This document shows, in pieces, positions 44,907 to 55,508 of a stretch of DNA of 64,000 bases. The DNA lies in NCBI GenBank assembly GCA_001566295.1, contig KQ964284.1:27162-91161 (forward strand), in the 5' to 3' direction. Source of the stretch: Microdochium bolleyi (Eukaryota; Ascomycota; Sordariomycetes; Xylariales; Microdochiaceae). The position numbers and the translations under genes are program-made. The notes beneath the pieces were generated by a model. The model was not told the origin of the DNA. It worked only from the letters and a program-made list of their open reading frames with translations, and searched no databases. The number at the start of each line of letters is the position of its first letter. The stretch's first letter is position 1.

Positions 44907-46216
44907 GGAGGCGACGACCCCTACTGAGGAGTGTGAAAGATGCAGTTCGAGCTTTGGTCAGAATAATGAACCATCCCACATGGTCCAGGTCAGCCGCGGA
45001 TACCCAAGACTATATCTATGTAGCTCCAAAGTGCTGATCCAGCTTCGGTTCCAAATTCACGCCTTGGCAGTGCGAGTTCAACAAGCTGGCGATGAGAGAG
45101 TTTCGGGAAATGATCCCCTTTTCCTCGAAGTGACAATCCCACGGTCTTGGCACAAAGCCGAATCAAGATGGACCTCAGGAAGTGTGCTGCGCTGTAACCG
45201 GATGGTTGTTACAGTGGCATCGCACATGTCGGCGAGTCGATCCGGCATTGGATCTACAGGGGGGCATGGGAAGGTATCAAAGGATAGCACTAACGGTTCA
45301 GAAATGGAAGATAGTCCCAAACGAGGTACACAAGTCTACGCAGCACTGCGGCGGTCCAGGTCCAATGATCTGCGAACATGGATGGGAGTAGGCGCGTAAA
45401 CGATTATCATATAGCAGTTGTACATGGTTGTCAATCCTTCACAATGTCAGCCAAGGTTACCTTGAATGCCTAGGCAATGCTTGTTGACTTGCCTGCCGTG
45501 AAGAAGTCCGAGCTCGCTGTCTCAAGGGTGCGTGCTTCGAGGCTGTCGCCTCGACGATTTGTAGCCAGGACTTAGTCCACGTGCTCCCCACCCCTGCAAA
45601 GGAACCCTGACTGGGTTCCACAATAGAAACAACAAGAGCCACTCCCACAAGTCACCGACGCCAGATGAGGCATTCCCCTTTCGCAGGCCGGGTCATTATG
45701 CATTGATTCCATGCAGACCTCCAAAGCCTGATGGATGATCATGGTCTATAGGTATTTAATGTAACGTCTCATCCGTTTGTCCACGACGCCACGACGAGAA
45801 GACCGCTCTGGGGCCACTCTGTTGTTGTGTCTGTCGAGTCTGCAGCGTCTTGATTATCAGAGGGGCGAAGCTTACTAGAACAAGGAAGCAGGGGGTAGAA
45901 TTACTTGAAATGCATGACAAGGATCCCCGGCGTGTGAATCGGTTAGCCAGCCCATGAGTTCGCATGCTCGGACTCCCAGCTCGCCCAATGCAACATCTCA
46001 ACACGTCGTATCGCTGTCCGCGAAGGACTATTGTATGGTTGCGTCCACCAGGATCTAAGCCTGAGCTTCTAGGTAACCGTCTGGCTTGACTGTCGATGAG
46101 CGCGGTGTAGCGGATATTTATACCAACTGCTTCGCGCTTTCCAAAACAGTTCTTCACTTGTCCTGCACGACACCAAGCTACTAACACCCCTCGGTCCGTA
46201 GTCCAAGTGTTCCAAA
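44907..46216. promoter_or_regulatory. Divergent promoter, chitinase and LysM protein
   Basis: About 1.3 kb between two chitin-related genes transcribed apart. Candidate TATA element at 46115-46122. No gene is visible inside. Confidence 0.5.
46115..46122 (+). promoter_or_regulatory. TATA-like element upstream of LysM gene
   Basis: TATTTATA about 95 bases before the ATG at 46217. Confidence 0.4.
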
Positions 46217-47443
46217 ATGGTTCAGCTCATCATTTTCGCCACTGCAGCAGCAGCCTTTGGCATGGCGAGTGCTGCTGTCGTGCCTCTACAAGCACGGGGC
46301 TCTTGCAGCTTCTCTACGTTTGCTTCGCAAGGCGACACTTGCGTGAGCATGGCCAACGACTGGGGCATCAGCAAAGCGCAGTTCCAGCTGTGGAACACTG
46401 TCGACTGTAACAAGGCTCTGCAAGCTGGCAAGGAGTACTGCTTGCTCTGGGAAGGCGACAATCCGCCTGGATCTAGCGCAACCACTGGTCCTTCTCCCAC
46501 CAGCACTGCTACTTCTGCCAGCACCAGCAAGCCTTCTACTACTACTGCCCCCACGACCCAGCCCACGGGCGGTTCTGATGCGCCGTCTCCTACTCAGGAC
46601 GGCATCGTCTCCGGTTGTGAGTGCTCCGAAGTCAGACAAGCATGCCACTGTGTACCAGCAACTAACGAACCACGTCCCTGCATCAGGCCAGAAATATCAC
46701 AAGGCTGTCTCTGGTGACACTTGCCAGGGTATTGTCACTAAGTATGGAGGGTTCACACTGGCGCAGTTCTACACATGGAATCCAGCCGTTGGCAGTTCGT
46801 GCGGCGGCTTGTGGCTCGACTACTACTACTGCGTGGGAGTTGCTGGCACGCCGACCGGCCCGACGACCACTAAACCCACACAGCCGACCCCTACAGGCAA
46901 TGCGCCTGGTCCCGTGCAGGACGGCATTGCCTCAGACTGTCAGCGGTACCATCTCGTGAAGTCGGGTGATGGCTGCCAGAAGATCGTCGACCAGTATAAG
47001 ACCTTTTCACTGCAGCAATTCTACTCCTGGAATCCCGCCGTCGGGAACACGTGCTCTGGGCTGTGGCTCGACTTCTACGTCTGCATCGGCATCTCCGGGA
47101 CGCCAACGACACCGCCTCAGCAGCCTTCCACGCCCAGCCCTGTCCAGGAAGGCATCAGCTCGAAGTGTAAGCGGAGATCCTCCCTCCCATATGGCTCAAA
47201 AACGACTGCGTTGCTCACAATACATAGGTAACAAATATCACGAGGTTGTTTCTGGCGACTTCTGCCAGATGATTGCCGACAAGTTTAAAATTTCTCTCGC
47301 GAACTTGTGAGTCCCGCCGCCCTTGAACTTGTACAACTCTGTGGCTGACTGCGAGATACTGAAGCTACTCGTGGAATCCCGCTGTGGGAAAGACATGCAG
47401 TGCACTGTGGCTTGGATATCACGTCTGCGTTGGCTCTTCGTGA
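46217..47443 (+). CDS. Secreted protein with four LysM domains
   Basis: 345 residues from exons 46217-46616, 46687-47166, 47228-47306 and 47365-47443. A signal peptide (MVQLIIFATAAAAFGMASA) precedes four LysM units: a divergent first one (CSFSTFASQGDTCVSMANDW) and three closely similar ones starting QKYHKAVSGDTCQGI, QRYHLVKSGDGCQKI and NKYHEVVSGDFCQMI, each ending in a W(N/L)...YxVC(V/I)G pattern. Thr/Ser/Pro linkers carry an almost repeated PxPxQxGI segment. No catalytic domain. LysM proteins of this kind bind chitin or its oligomers, shielding hyphae or dampening host recognition. Divergent pairing with a LysM/GH18 chitinase is a known arrangement in other Sordariomycetes. Exons 3 and 4 split the fourth LysM. 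Confidence 0.9.
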
Positions 47444-48016
47444 TAGAGACGTGAAGTGTGGGTTGTTTGCTGGTTGCATGACTCACAATCGGGTTAACTT
47501 AACCACACAAGATAAAGGCCCCGAAGGATATCGTAGCGAGATGCGAAGTGGCCAAACATTCGAGAGGTTTCATGCAGCAGACCCTATAGCGTCTTCGGCA
47601 AACCTACTTATCTAGGCAACATTTCCCATGCATACACAAAGATCGACATGTTACTGCTTTCGTGACATGGGCAGAGACAGCCAATAGATGCATGTGTCGC
47701 ATTCTTGTGGATAGCGTTAGGTATCTTGTTCTCGGCCTTCGGGCTTTTCATGTAGTGTTTCTGCTACTGGCTTGATTAGGCACCAGTAGAGCGTTGGGGT
47801 CCGCCCCACAATAAGCCGCTAGTGCTGACGAAGAGTCTCAATGGAGCTATGATTCACGAGCTGGAAATCGTGCATGGCTTCGCTCCCACCGGCATCCCGC
47901 CCGGTATCCCGCCAGCAAGACAACTAGCTTACGTGCATGGTCAAGAAGTATAAAAGTAGCTCAGATCCACGGGCCATCTACGATTGAACATTCCTCAACC
48001 TCCCGTCTTGCAAGCG
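47444..48016. other. Intergenic, GST promoter
   Basis: 3' flank of the LysM gene and promoter of the GST. No gene seen. Confidence 0.55.
47949..47956 (+). promoter_or_regulatory. TATA box of the GST gene
   Basis: Consensus TATAAAAG 68 bases before the ATG at 48017. A start site about 30 bases downstream would place that ATG first on the messenger. Confidence 0.55.
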
Positions 48017-48764
48017 ATGCCAATTGAACGCGTCCTATTCAAAAGATTGCTTCACACCTCCAAAATGCCAGCCTTTACACTTTACGGAGCACGCGGCTCC
48101 ACGAACACTGACCGAATTCGCCTGACCCTCGCCGAAGGAGGGTTCACAGATTTTGATCACGTCCTGCTTGATCTCGGCAAGGGAGAACAAAAGGTTGGTC
48201 AACGACGGACCCCCAGTTTTGGCCCTTGATTGAGCAAAGCTTACCTGTACTACTTAGTCTCCCGCCAACCTGTCACGTCACCCCTGGGGCAAGGTACCCT
48301 CGGTGGTCTTTCCCAATAGTTTCACACTGTACGAGAGCCGTGCAATCTGCAAATACCTGGCCAGGCGGTATTCCATTCCCCTGCTACCCGCAGAGTCCGA
48401 CCTGGACGCTAGCGCTCTCTTCGAACAGGCCTTATCTGTCGAGACCAATTACTTCGCAGACCCCGCCGGCAAGATCGGCTTCGAGAAGGTTGCGAAGAAG
48501 TTCATGGGACTCCCAGCAGACGAGGTCGTGGTGGAAAAGGCGGTCCAAGCTCTCGGCGCCTTCTTCGACGTTGTAGAGAAGTTGCTTCAGCATACAGAGT
48601 TCATGGCGGGCGCCGAGTACACCCTTGCGGACCTCTACTATGTCCCCCTAATCCAGCGGCTGATGGCCTCTGGATATGCGGACCTCATTGAAAGCCGCCC
48701 TGCCGTAGCAAAGTGGTGGAGGAATGTTGCCGCGCGCCCGGCCACCCGGCAGATCTTCAGTTAA
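48017..48764 (+). CDS. Glutathione S-transferase
   Basis: Exons 48017-48193 and 48258-48764. From the ATG at 48017 the protein has 227 residues; from the second in-frame ATG at 48065 it has 211, the usual GST length. The thioredoxin-like N-domain (FTLYGARGSTNTDRIRLTLA) has Ser/Asn where the catalytic Tyr/Ser lies in fungal classes. The glutathione-site strip is KVPSVVFPNSFTLYESRAIC, and the all-helical C-domain has EYTLADLYYVPLIQRL. The 16-residue extension MPIERVLFKRLLHTSK is basic and amphipathic, like a mitochondrial presequence. Role: conjugation of electrophiles to glutathione. The intron donor is a less common GTTGGT. Confidence 0.88.
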
Positions 48765-48967
48765 TCTTCGATCCCATGAGCTGCAATCAGAAGACTTTTG
48801 ACAATTTTTAACGTCCATGGTGTATGATCTCTAATGACGGGACACGTGAGTCACCCAATGAAGGAATTGTTTCAATTGGTGAAGAAATGTAGACTGGAGA
48901 CTTTAGACGCAAATAAGGGTCGCCGCTCCCAGGATGTGGTGGCTTCTTTTTCTGAGATATACTGGGG

Positions 48968-49478
48968 TTACGGTGAGGTTTTGCCTTTTAGGGACCATTT
49001 ATCAGCGGGGGCATCGGCCCCAATCAGGTTTACCCGGGCCCTAGCGTGTGTAAAGGCCGGGTCCATACCGATGACGGGGTACGCGAGCACCCCAAAGTCG
49101 AGAGCAGCACGGGCATCCGTCAGCGTCATGGCTGCTACATGGCCACCTGCTGAGTAGCCCCAGATACCCAGCTTACCGACCCGGTCTTGGCTGCGGATAG
49201 ATGTGACAGCGGCCAGAGCCTGCTTCTAAGGGCTTGGACAGCAGCGGTGATGGTGAGGTGGCCAACGACGAATAGGTTAGCATCCAGACGCCGTAGCCGA
49301 GGTCGTTGAGCAGCGTCACTGTCTTGTCGCCCTTGATTCCGCTAGCCACGACTGAGTATCCACCACCGGGGAGGACGAGAATGCCCGTGCCGTTGGGGGC
49401 CAGCGCAGGGAAGGAGTCGAGCTGACCCTCGGGCAGAGAGACCCAGGCTCTATTCATCGTATACTGGGTGGCGGTCAT
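48968..49478 (-). pseudogene. Truncated alpha/beta hydrolase (BD-FAE/acetyl-esterase-like)
   Basis: The first part starts MTATQYTMNRAWVSLPEGQL and contains ILVLPGGGYSVVASG (oxyanion strand). Near 49225 the frame must shift by one base, since the downstream frame carries QALAAVTSIRSQDRVGKLGI and the nucleophile elbow GYSAGGHVAAM. That frame stops at TAA 48968-48970 after KGKTSP, about 60-80 residues before the Asp and His of the triad are expected. No intron signal explains the shift. The gene is therefore broken by one frameshift and C-terminal loss, or affected by an assembly indel plus truncation. Confidence 0.65.
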
Positions 49479-50115
49479 GATGAGGGCGAGCTGTAGCAGT
49501 GTCGTCGGAAGAACAGTGCTCTGGGCGATATGCGATATCTAGGATGGAGGCGATGGAGGCGTCGGTCACTGGTATGTTCTCCACAGCTCAGCTCAGCTCC
49601 ATTGTAGTTGCTTTGGTGGTGCCCATGCCTTTTCATGTTAGTCGAGGTGGGTGCTGCCTAGGCTCGGTCTCGAACTGGGAAACGGCATGGTCGGAAGAGG
49701 TGGGATTGAACCCCATCCCACTTCGGCTCGACCGAGCGCGATTTTGCGATAGAAGGTTTGAGCCAGTGCTGAGGACCATGGAGCTACTGATACGATTGCC
49801 CTAACGACTATTGCTTGGAACGAAGTTTGAGACTATGCCCGGGACATCTCCGCGACCATAAAGCGCTGCTCTGCTAATCTCAGAATATGTACACCGCAAT
49901 AGATAATGTTCGCAGCATTCACAGAATTTCTCCCATGACCGGAATCGTCAGCCATGGGTAACCTATAGTCCTTTGGTCGGTCGATAGTGCTATCTGTTAC
50001 GCTGCCGCTCCACATCCACATGGCACGTTCATCCCACGGTTTGCGGCCGCTCCCTTACTGCTCCGAGAGCCTTCCCGCTAACATTGCCCACTATCTCTGA
50101 GTCTAGGACGTGCAA
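49479..50115. other. Intergenic, no gene seen
   Basis: Contains a perfect 7-base hairpin (GTGGGAT/ATCCCAC) near 49700 that resembles a tRNA T-arm, but no complete tRNA. Confidence 0.5.
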
Positions 50116-51857
50116 TCAATGCTCTGCGACCCAGTTGCGGTCGTCCTCATCCAGAGTCTTGAAAGCACGAGTGGGGATATTCTGCTGGAAAAGATAATCG
50201 AGATGTGCATAAGTAACGTTGAGTGTCTCGGGAATCTCGAGCCAGGAAAGGGCAAACCCAAGGATGCAGAAGCCGGAAAAGACGAAGCCAATCTTGCCCC
50301 CTAGGTTCCCAGCATCAGCGTTGAACATGTATGGGACCGTAAAGCTGAATATCCAAGTCATGAACGCGTTAACGAAGAAGCCCAACCCGGTCGTCTTGGC
50401 TCGGAGCTTGACGCTTGGAATTTCAGCCGCGACAATAGTATAGGCTGTCCCAACGCCGACATTGCTGGCAGATGCGGCAATCACTACGGCAGAGCCAATG
50501 AAGAGGACAGCCTTCTGGTTCCCAGGGAAGAAGCCAGCAATGCCCATGGCGAGATAGACAAGACCAGCGAAGGCCAGGCTGCCCAGGATCGCCGTGCGGC
50601 GACCAATTCTGGACATAATGGCCCACGAAGTCAACGTAAAGAACATGCTCAACCCGACACCAATCTGGTTGACGGTAAGCGACATTGTCGGGTTCATGCC
50701 CGCCATAATGAAGAAGTATGTGGAGTTGGCAACAAGGGAGACACCCATGAATTGCTGGAGGGAGTGGAGAAGGGCGACGATGCGGGTGCGACGCAAGTTG
50801 GTGCCCCTGAAACACTCGCTGTACGAGGTGCTGTTGGAGGCGGCAGCAGACAGGCGCTCGTTTTCGATGGTCGACTCGATGCTTTGTATTCGCTCCGCGG
50901 TAGATGTTCCTGTGCCGTAGATTATCCTCATTGCCTTTTCGGCAGCTGCCAGTTTGCCCTTGGCGACGAGGTGGACAGGAGACTCGGGAATCACAACACC
51001 AACAAGTACGGCCCAGCCACCGAACGCCCATTGAGACGCGAAGGGTAGCTTGAATGCATACGGTGTGAAGTTCATGACCCCGGAGAAGACTAGAGTGATG
51101 GCAATCATCTGCCCAACCGTCTTTGGACATGGCACAAAACATGGTTGTCAGCCAATCGCAATAAAGGTGGGAGTTCTGATGACGCATGATTGGTGTTATG
51201 ATATCCACTCACAATAAAGAATGGGTAGAAACCAAGCAGGATGGTGCGCAGCCGAGGTGGAGAGATTTCAGACACATAAGTCTGGCAGGTGGACATCATG
51301 ACGCCCATGGCCACGCCGATGATGAATTTGCCAACCAGCAGGATGCCGCGCCTTGCCTCGACATCAGAGTGGTCGGCCGACACGTAGACGACACCAGTGC
51401 CGACGCACGACACGAGGCCACCAGCGGAGAACATCCACTTGCGTCCAGCTAAATCTTGCAGTAATCCGTTGACGACCGCTCCGACCATGATCCCGAGCGC
51501 GGCCGTGGCAGTCCAGAGTCCCTGCCATAGAGCTGGCAGGATCAGCTGGTCTCCGAAGGGGGATCCGTAAAACATGCTGTCGAGAGTCAAATCAGTCCTG
51601 GGGGTAAACGAGAGGCAAAGCAGAGGCACTTACGAAAATGCAGGCAATGCATTAACAGCGCCCTGCACGAGGACATCGAAGCCAAACAATAGAGAGCCAC
51701 AGTTGGCCAGGAATGCAAAAAGGACTACACGCGGGTTCTCCTTGATAAGCTGCCAAGCAGACTTGTCGGCCTCGGCGGAGACTTGTATGGTGTGCACATG
51801 CTCGCGGTGAAAGGCGTTGGATTTGGCATGGACCTCGGTGCCGATGCTTGCGCTCAT
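50116..51857 (-). CDS. MFS sugar-type transporter (maltose/alpha-glucoside permease-like)
   Basis: 530 residues, exons 51634-51857, 51213-51576 and 50116-51120 with phase-consistent introns of 57 and 92 bases. Features: a first span with NCGSLLFGFDVLVQGAVNAL, QDLAGRKWMF, the central loop PESPVHLVAKGKLAAAEKAM, SRIGRRTAILG, and the C-terminal LEIPETLNVTYAHLDYLFQQ. Twelve membrane spans are expected. An N-terminal cytoplasmic tail of about 40 residues precedes them. It is divergent from a Zn2Cys6 regulator across 478 bases, the usual layout of a transporter with its pathway regulator. Substrate not determinable; an alpha-glucoside or oligosaccharide is likely by family. Confidence 0.9.
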
Positions 51858-52335
51858 GGCGTCGATTATGCTAACGATCGTTGAAGGTTTGTGGATCGTA
51901 GTGCCGAAGACAGGATGATAGAGACGATCCTGTTCCTGCGCGAGTGAGTTGACTATGTGGACGATGCCAGCTACTTATCAATTTTTGATCGGGGCCGCCC
52001 CAGAGTTGAGCTCATCCCGGGGCGTGCATGGCACGGGGTAGACCTACCCCACGGGGAAGGCAGTCCCTCGATCGGGAGGCTGTGGCACAGACATGGCCTT
52101 ATTTTGCAACAACCACAGCCGCACGTGGAGCCGAAGTCCTCTCGGGACCCCCCCCCCCCCCAGTTGGAGTATAGACCCGGACTTTTTCACTAGGCAGGCA
52201 GTAATTCCGGCATTATTCCGGGCGAGCCCATCTTTGATAGGTAACCGGGAAAACCATCATGGGCGCTTTGCTTGTGCTTAGCCGCTGCAGGGACGGAAAA
52301 ATGCACCATCTCGACCTCCTCCCTGCGATTTTCCG
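51858..52335. promoter_or_regulatory. Divergent promoter, MFS transporter and Zn2Cys6 regulator
   Basis: 478 bases. A 14-base C run lies at 52148-52161. Confidence 0.5.
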
Positions 52336-54241
52336 ATGCGCCGCCACATCCGACATGCGTGTGACTCGTGCAGGCGCCGCAAAGCGCGCTGTGATGGCAC
52401 CGCGCCAGTGTGCACTGGCTGCCGCAGCCTTGGCATCAACTGCGAATACGGCACACCGCGCGCCAAAAGGGGCCCGAAGCCGCGCACGTCCGTCTCTACG
52501 AAGATGGAAGTCACAGCAGAACGCAGCCCTCAAGCCCTGTCTACATCAACGGCCAGCCGCACCCAACTGAGCACCGACCGCCCGGCACAAGCGTCCGGTG
52601 CTCCGTCTCCGGCCGTGATCCCGGTTCCTCACCATGCTGCAATTCAGGCCCGGTCCAGTTCGACGGATTCCACGCGGTCGGTGCAGATCCTGCCGCATGT
52701 CACGGCAATCCATCGCAACGACACACAGAGCTACCCGAATGGTGCAGAGAATGCTCATAGAGCTCTACTGAAGGCAGTCGAGCCTCTTTGGTCTGACCTG
52801 GTAGTGTTTGGACAGCAATGCGTCGAGCACTGGGTCGAGCAAAGCTTCGCGGTCCTGCCTATCCTGGACGCCTACAGCACATGGAGCAGTGCCATGCTTT
52901 TGCTGCCAAAGGCCGGGGAACGATTCGCACAAGGTCCTCGCTCATTATCCGGCATGGGATGTGATCTTCATGGCGGCGCTCATATGCTTCCCCGGGACTG
53001 CCTCCGTCACGATGTGCGAGCCTTTGCCCTTCTCACTGCTTGCTGCGCGCAGACGCTCTACTCTGGCTCCATGCCGATACCTCCAGGGGGTGAAAGGGCT
53101 GCAGATGCATTTCTGACCGCATCGCGAAGCATGCTCGTCCAGCACGAGGAGGCAGATGTGGCTCAGCCTACAGCTTGCTCGCTCGCAATCCGCGTGCTGC
53201 AAGCCTCGGCTCTACACAGCCAGGGCAAGACCCGCATGGCAGGCTACGTAATTGGGCAAGCGACGCGGCTCGTCCTTGACATGCGTTCGTATGATGAGGA
53301 GGTTCTTGCACAGCTTGGCGATTCCCGTGAGGTACAGCTGCGACGCAACCTCTTCTGGGTTCTCCACAGCATCGACAAGTCCATTGCCCTTGTTGGGGGG
53401 CTTCCATCCACGCTGCACATCCGTCTCATCGATCCAGCACAACTGGAGCATGAGACCGATGGCACGCCCGTAAGGCTGCTCGAGGGCATGCCCCAGTCCC
53501 TCGGTTTACCAACGCACGAGCACAGTCTGCGGGCTGGTTTCGACATATGCAACCGCCAATGGCTGCTCGCGGACGGAATCTCGCGCACCCTTGACTTGCT
53601 CGCCTCGTTTGGATCCGTGTCGGGGACAGGCCTGGAGCCGCTCGCTTCCCAGGTCACGGCCGACTTCGTTGCGCTTTGTGGACTGCCTGATACAGCCCCG
53701 GCGTGGTTGTGTGACCCTGCTGCGAGATACGACCACGAGACCCAGCTGCCTCAACAGGCCATGCAGCGCAGGCGGGAAGCCCATTGGGCCCAGCACGTTA
53801 ACATCCTCGTCACGCACCATTGCCTGAAGCTCCTCGTCCTCGCTAGGGCAGCCCAGTCCAGTCTCGCAGGGTTACTTGGCAGCGTGAACGATGAGCGGCT
53901 TGCTGCGCTACGCAGCACCGAGGTCGCTGCTGAGCTCGTCGGCTACATTGAGCGGGTCCCAATGAAAGCTCTAAAGGCTAATGGGGAAGCACTGGTAAAC
54001 TACCTCTCTCTCTGTTCGGCGTGCGGTTTTTAATCTAATATTGACTGCTAATATTAAGCTTTTGACGTTCTAGGTTGAGAAGCTACGGAAAGTCGGAGTT
54101 ATCTTGCTCGAGATTAGCTACCAATGTAAATCTGAGGTAATAGTAGAGCGTGGAAAGGTTCTCTTAGGTAGACTACTTAACCTTATAGCGAGCTTGGATT
54201 CTAAGGCGTCCGATACGCCGGACGAGAATATATCTCACTAG
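52336..54241 (+). CDS. Zn2Cys6 transcription factor
   Basis: 608 residues from exons 52336-53994 and 54074-54241. The binuclear cluster is at Cys9, 12, 19, 26, 29 and 36 (CX2CX6CX6CX2CX6C), followed by a basic linker (RAKRGPKPR). The fungal-specific regulatory domain spans about 130-500 (FALLTACCAQTLYSGSMPIP, LRRNLFWVLHSIDKSIALV). The second exon supplies VEKLRKVGVILLEISYQ and LLNLIASLDSKASD, a usual C-terminal ending of this family, and is reached through a 79-base intron starting GTAAAC. Base use changes abruptly at about 54000: the last exon is rich in TA-containing codons (ATA, GTA, TTA), unlike the GC-rich first exon. Likely regulator of the adjacent transporter. Confidence 0.82.
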
Positions 54242-54359
54242 CCAGAGCGTAATCTATAAGTAACCGATCGCGACGTTGAGCAGCGTCGCCGACGAGCCTT
54301 CTAGACTCGGGAGGGATTCGTCGTGGTTGATCCTCTGGGACGACCAGCGGGCCTGACCT

Positions 54360-54970
54360 GCCATTGTTTCCAGGTGTGACACTGCTCATGGCGCATGATG
54401 ACAACATTCGTCCGAAGAACATGGTTGCCTTGATGAACTCGAATCCGGCAGCATACCCGCTCAGCCACTTTGCACGGACGACGAGGCCGCTCTGCTGCTC
54501 ACTGTGGTTGTCCACCAGCGGGTCGGCGCCCGCGACGAGCAGCAGCCCCACGGCCTCGAGATGCGGCTGTTGCAGGTCGAACGAAATTCCCAGGGGCGTG
54601 CGCCTTGCATGTCCCGCACGGTGAAATCGGCGCGGGATTCGAGGAGGAGCCGCACCATGCTGTCGCGCCCGACCAGCACCGCGATGTGTAATGGTGTTGT
54701 GCCGTCATTGTTGCGGATGTGGACCGCCTTAGCCTTGTATCCTGGCGGAGCCAATCCTCCGTTTCCTCCTTCCTCCTCACCACAAAATGTCGTCAGAGGA
54801 AAGGGAGACAGCGTAGAAGCAGAGAAGGCAGCAGAAGCGCCCATGGACTCTGGCTCGAACAGCTGTTGCTCACTTTCGACGTCGCCTTTCCTCGCTGCGA
54901 CTCCGATAGGATTATCCTCAAAATCCACCCCGGCCGAATGCGTGCCCTCATGGCTGGATGGCTCTGACAT
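54360..54970 (-). pseudogene. Ankyrin-repeat gene remnant
   Basis: Starts MSEPSSHEGTHSAGVDFEDN and contains one good ankyrin unit, DGTTPLHIAVLVGRDSMVRL, and the start of a second. Near 54595 the frame must change by one base to continue with PHLEAVGLLLVAGADPLVDN. The reading then degenerates. No splice signals account for the change. It lies between the RIP-like 3' end of the regulator and the NLR gene, so it may be a relic of a neighbouring NLR or ankyrin gene. Confidence 0.6.
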
Positions 54971-55508
54971 GGCGAAGTCGACACCGGAGAAACAGGTGTG
55001 TGAAAAGAAGTTGTTGGTCCTCCGACGCATGCCCGCGCTGTGTGTAGTTTGCAAATGCGCAACACGAGGCACTGCGTGCGATAGTGTGCGATAGTGTACT
55101 ATACAATGTAAAATAACGACATTGGGGGCTTTCGGCGTCTTTCACCTCCAGATGACTGCTTCCGGTGATGACAAGGCTCACCGACAAACGGACAGGCAGC
55201 GGCTGCCGCCTCGGGCTGCTTGTGATGGTCGTGAATCTTGGCGGTGTATCTAGGCCTATCAGGGAGCTTATAGTGCGAAGTTTCAGCTACTACGTTCCTG
55301 TTCATGCCGAAAAAGCCACAGCGTTCACGAGAACCAGCGAAGTAAAGGTTATTGTAGTTTCCATGCAGTGGAGGTTGTATGTTGACATTCCCGCACTACA
55401 GTGTTGGGTTTCCGAGCCGTGGTTGGTTGCTAGTCGAGACATCGCTCAAACGAGAAGGGTATCAATGATTATATATATAGATGAGACTCATGAAAGGCCG
55501 TGAGAGCC
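54971..55508. other. Intergenic, no gene seen
   Basis: 3' flank of the NLR gene, A/T-richer than the coding regions. Confidence 0.55.

Noticed and set aside
49680..49800. tRNA-like sequence on the minus strand (T-arm-like hairpin followed by CTTCCGACCA)
   Set aside because: No matching 5' acceptor strand, D-arm or anticodon arm could be folded; T-stem pairing is imperfect as a tRNA.
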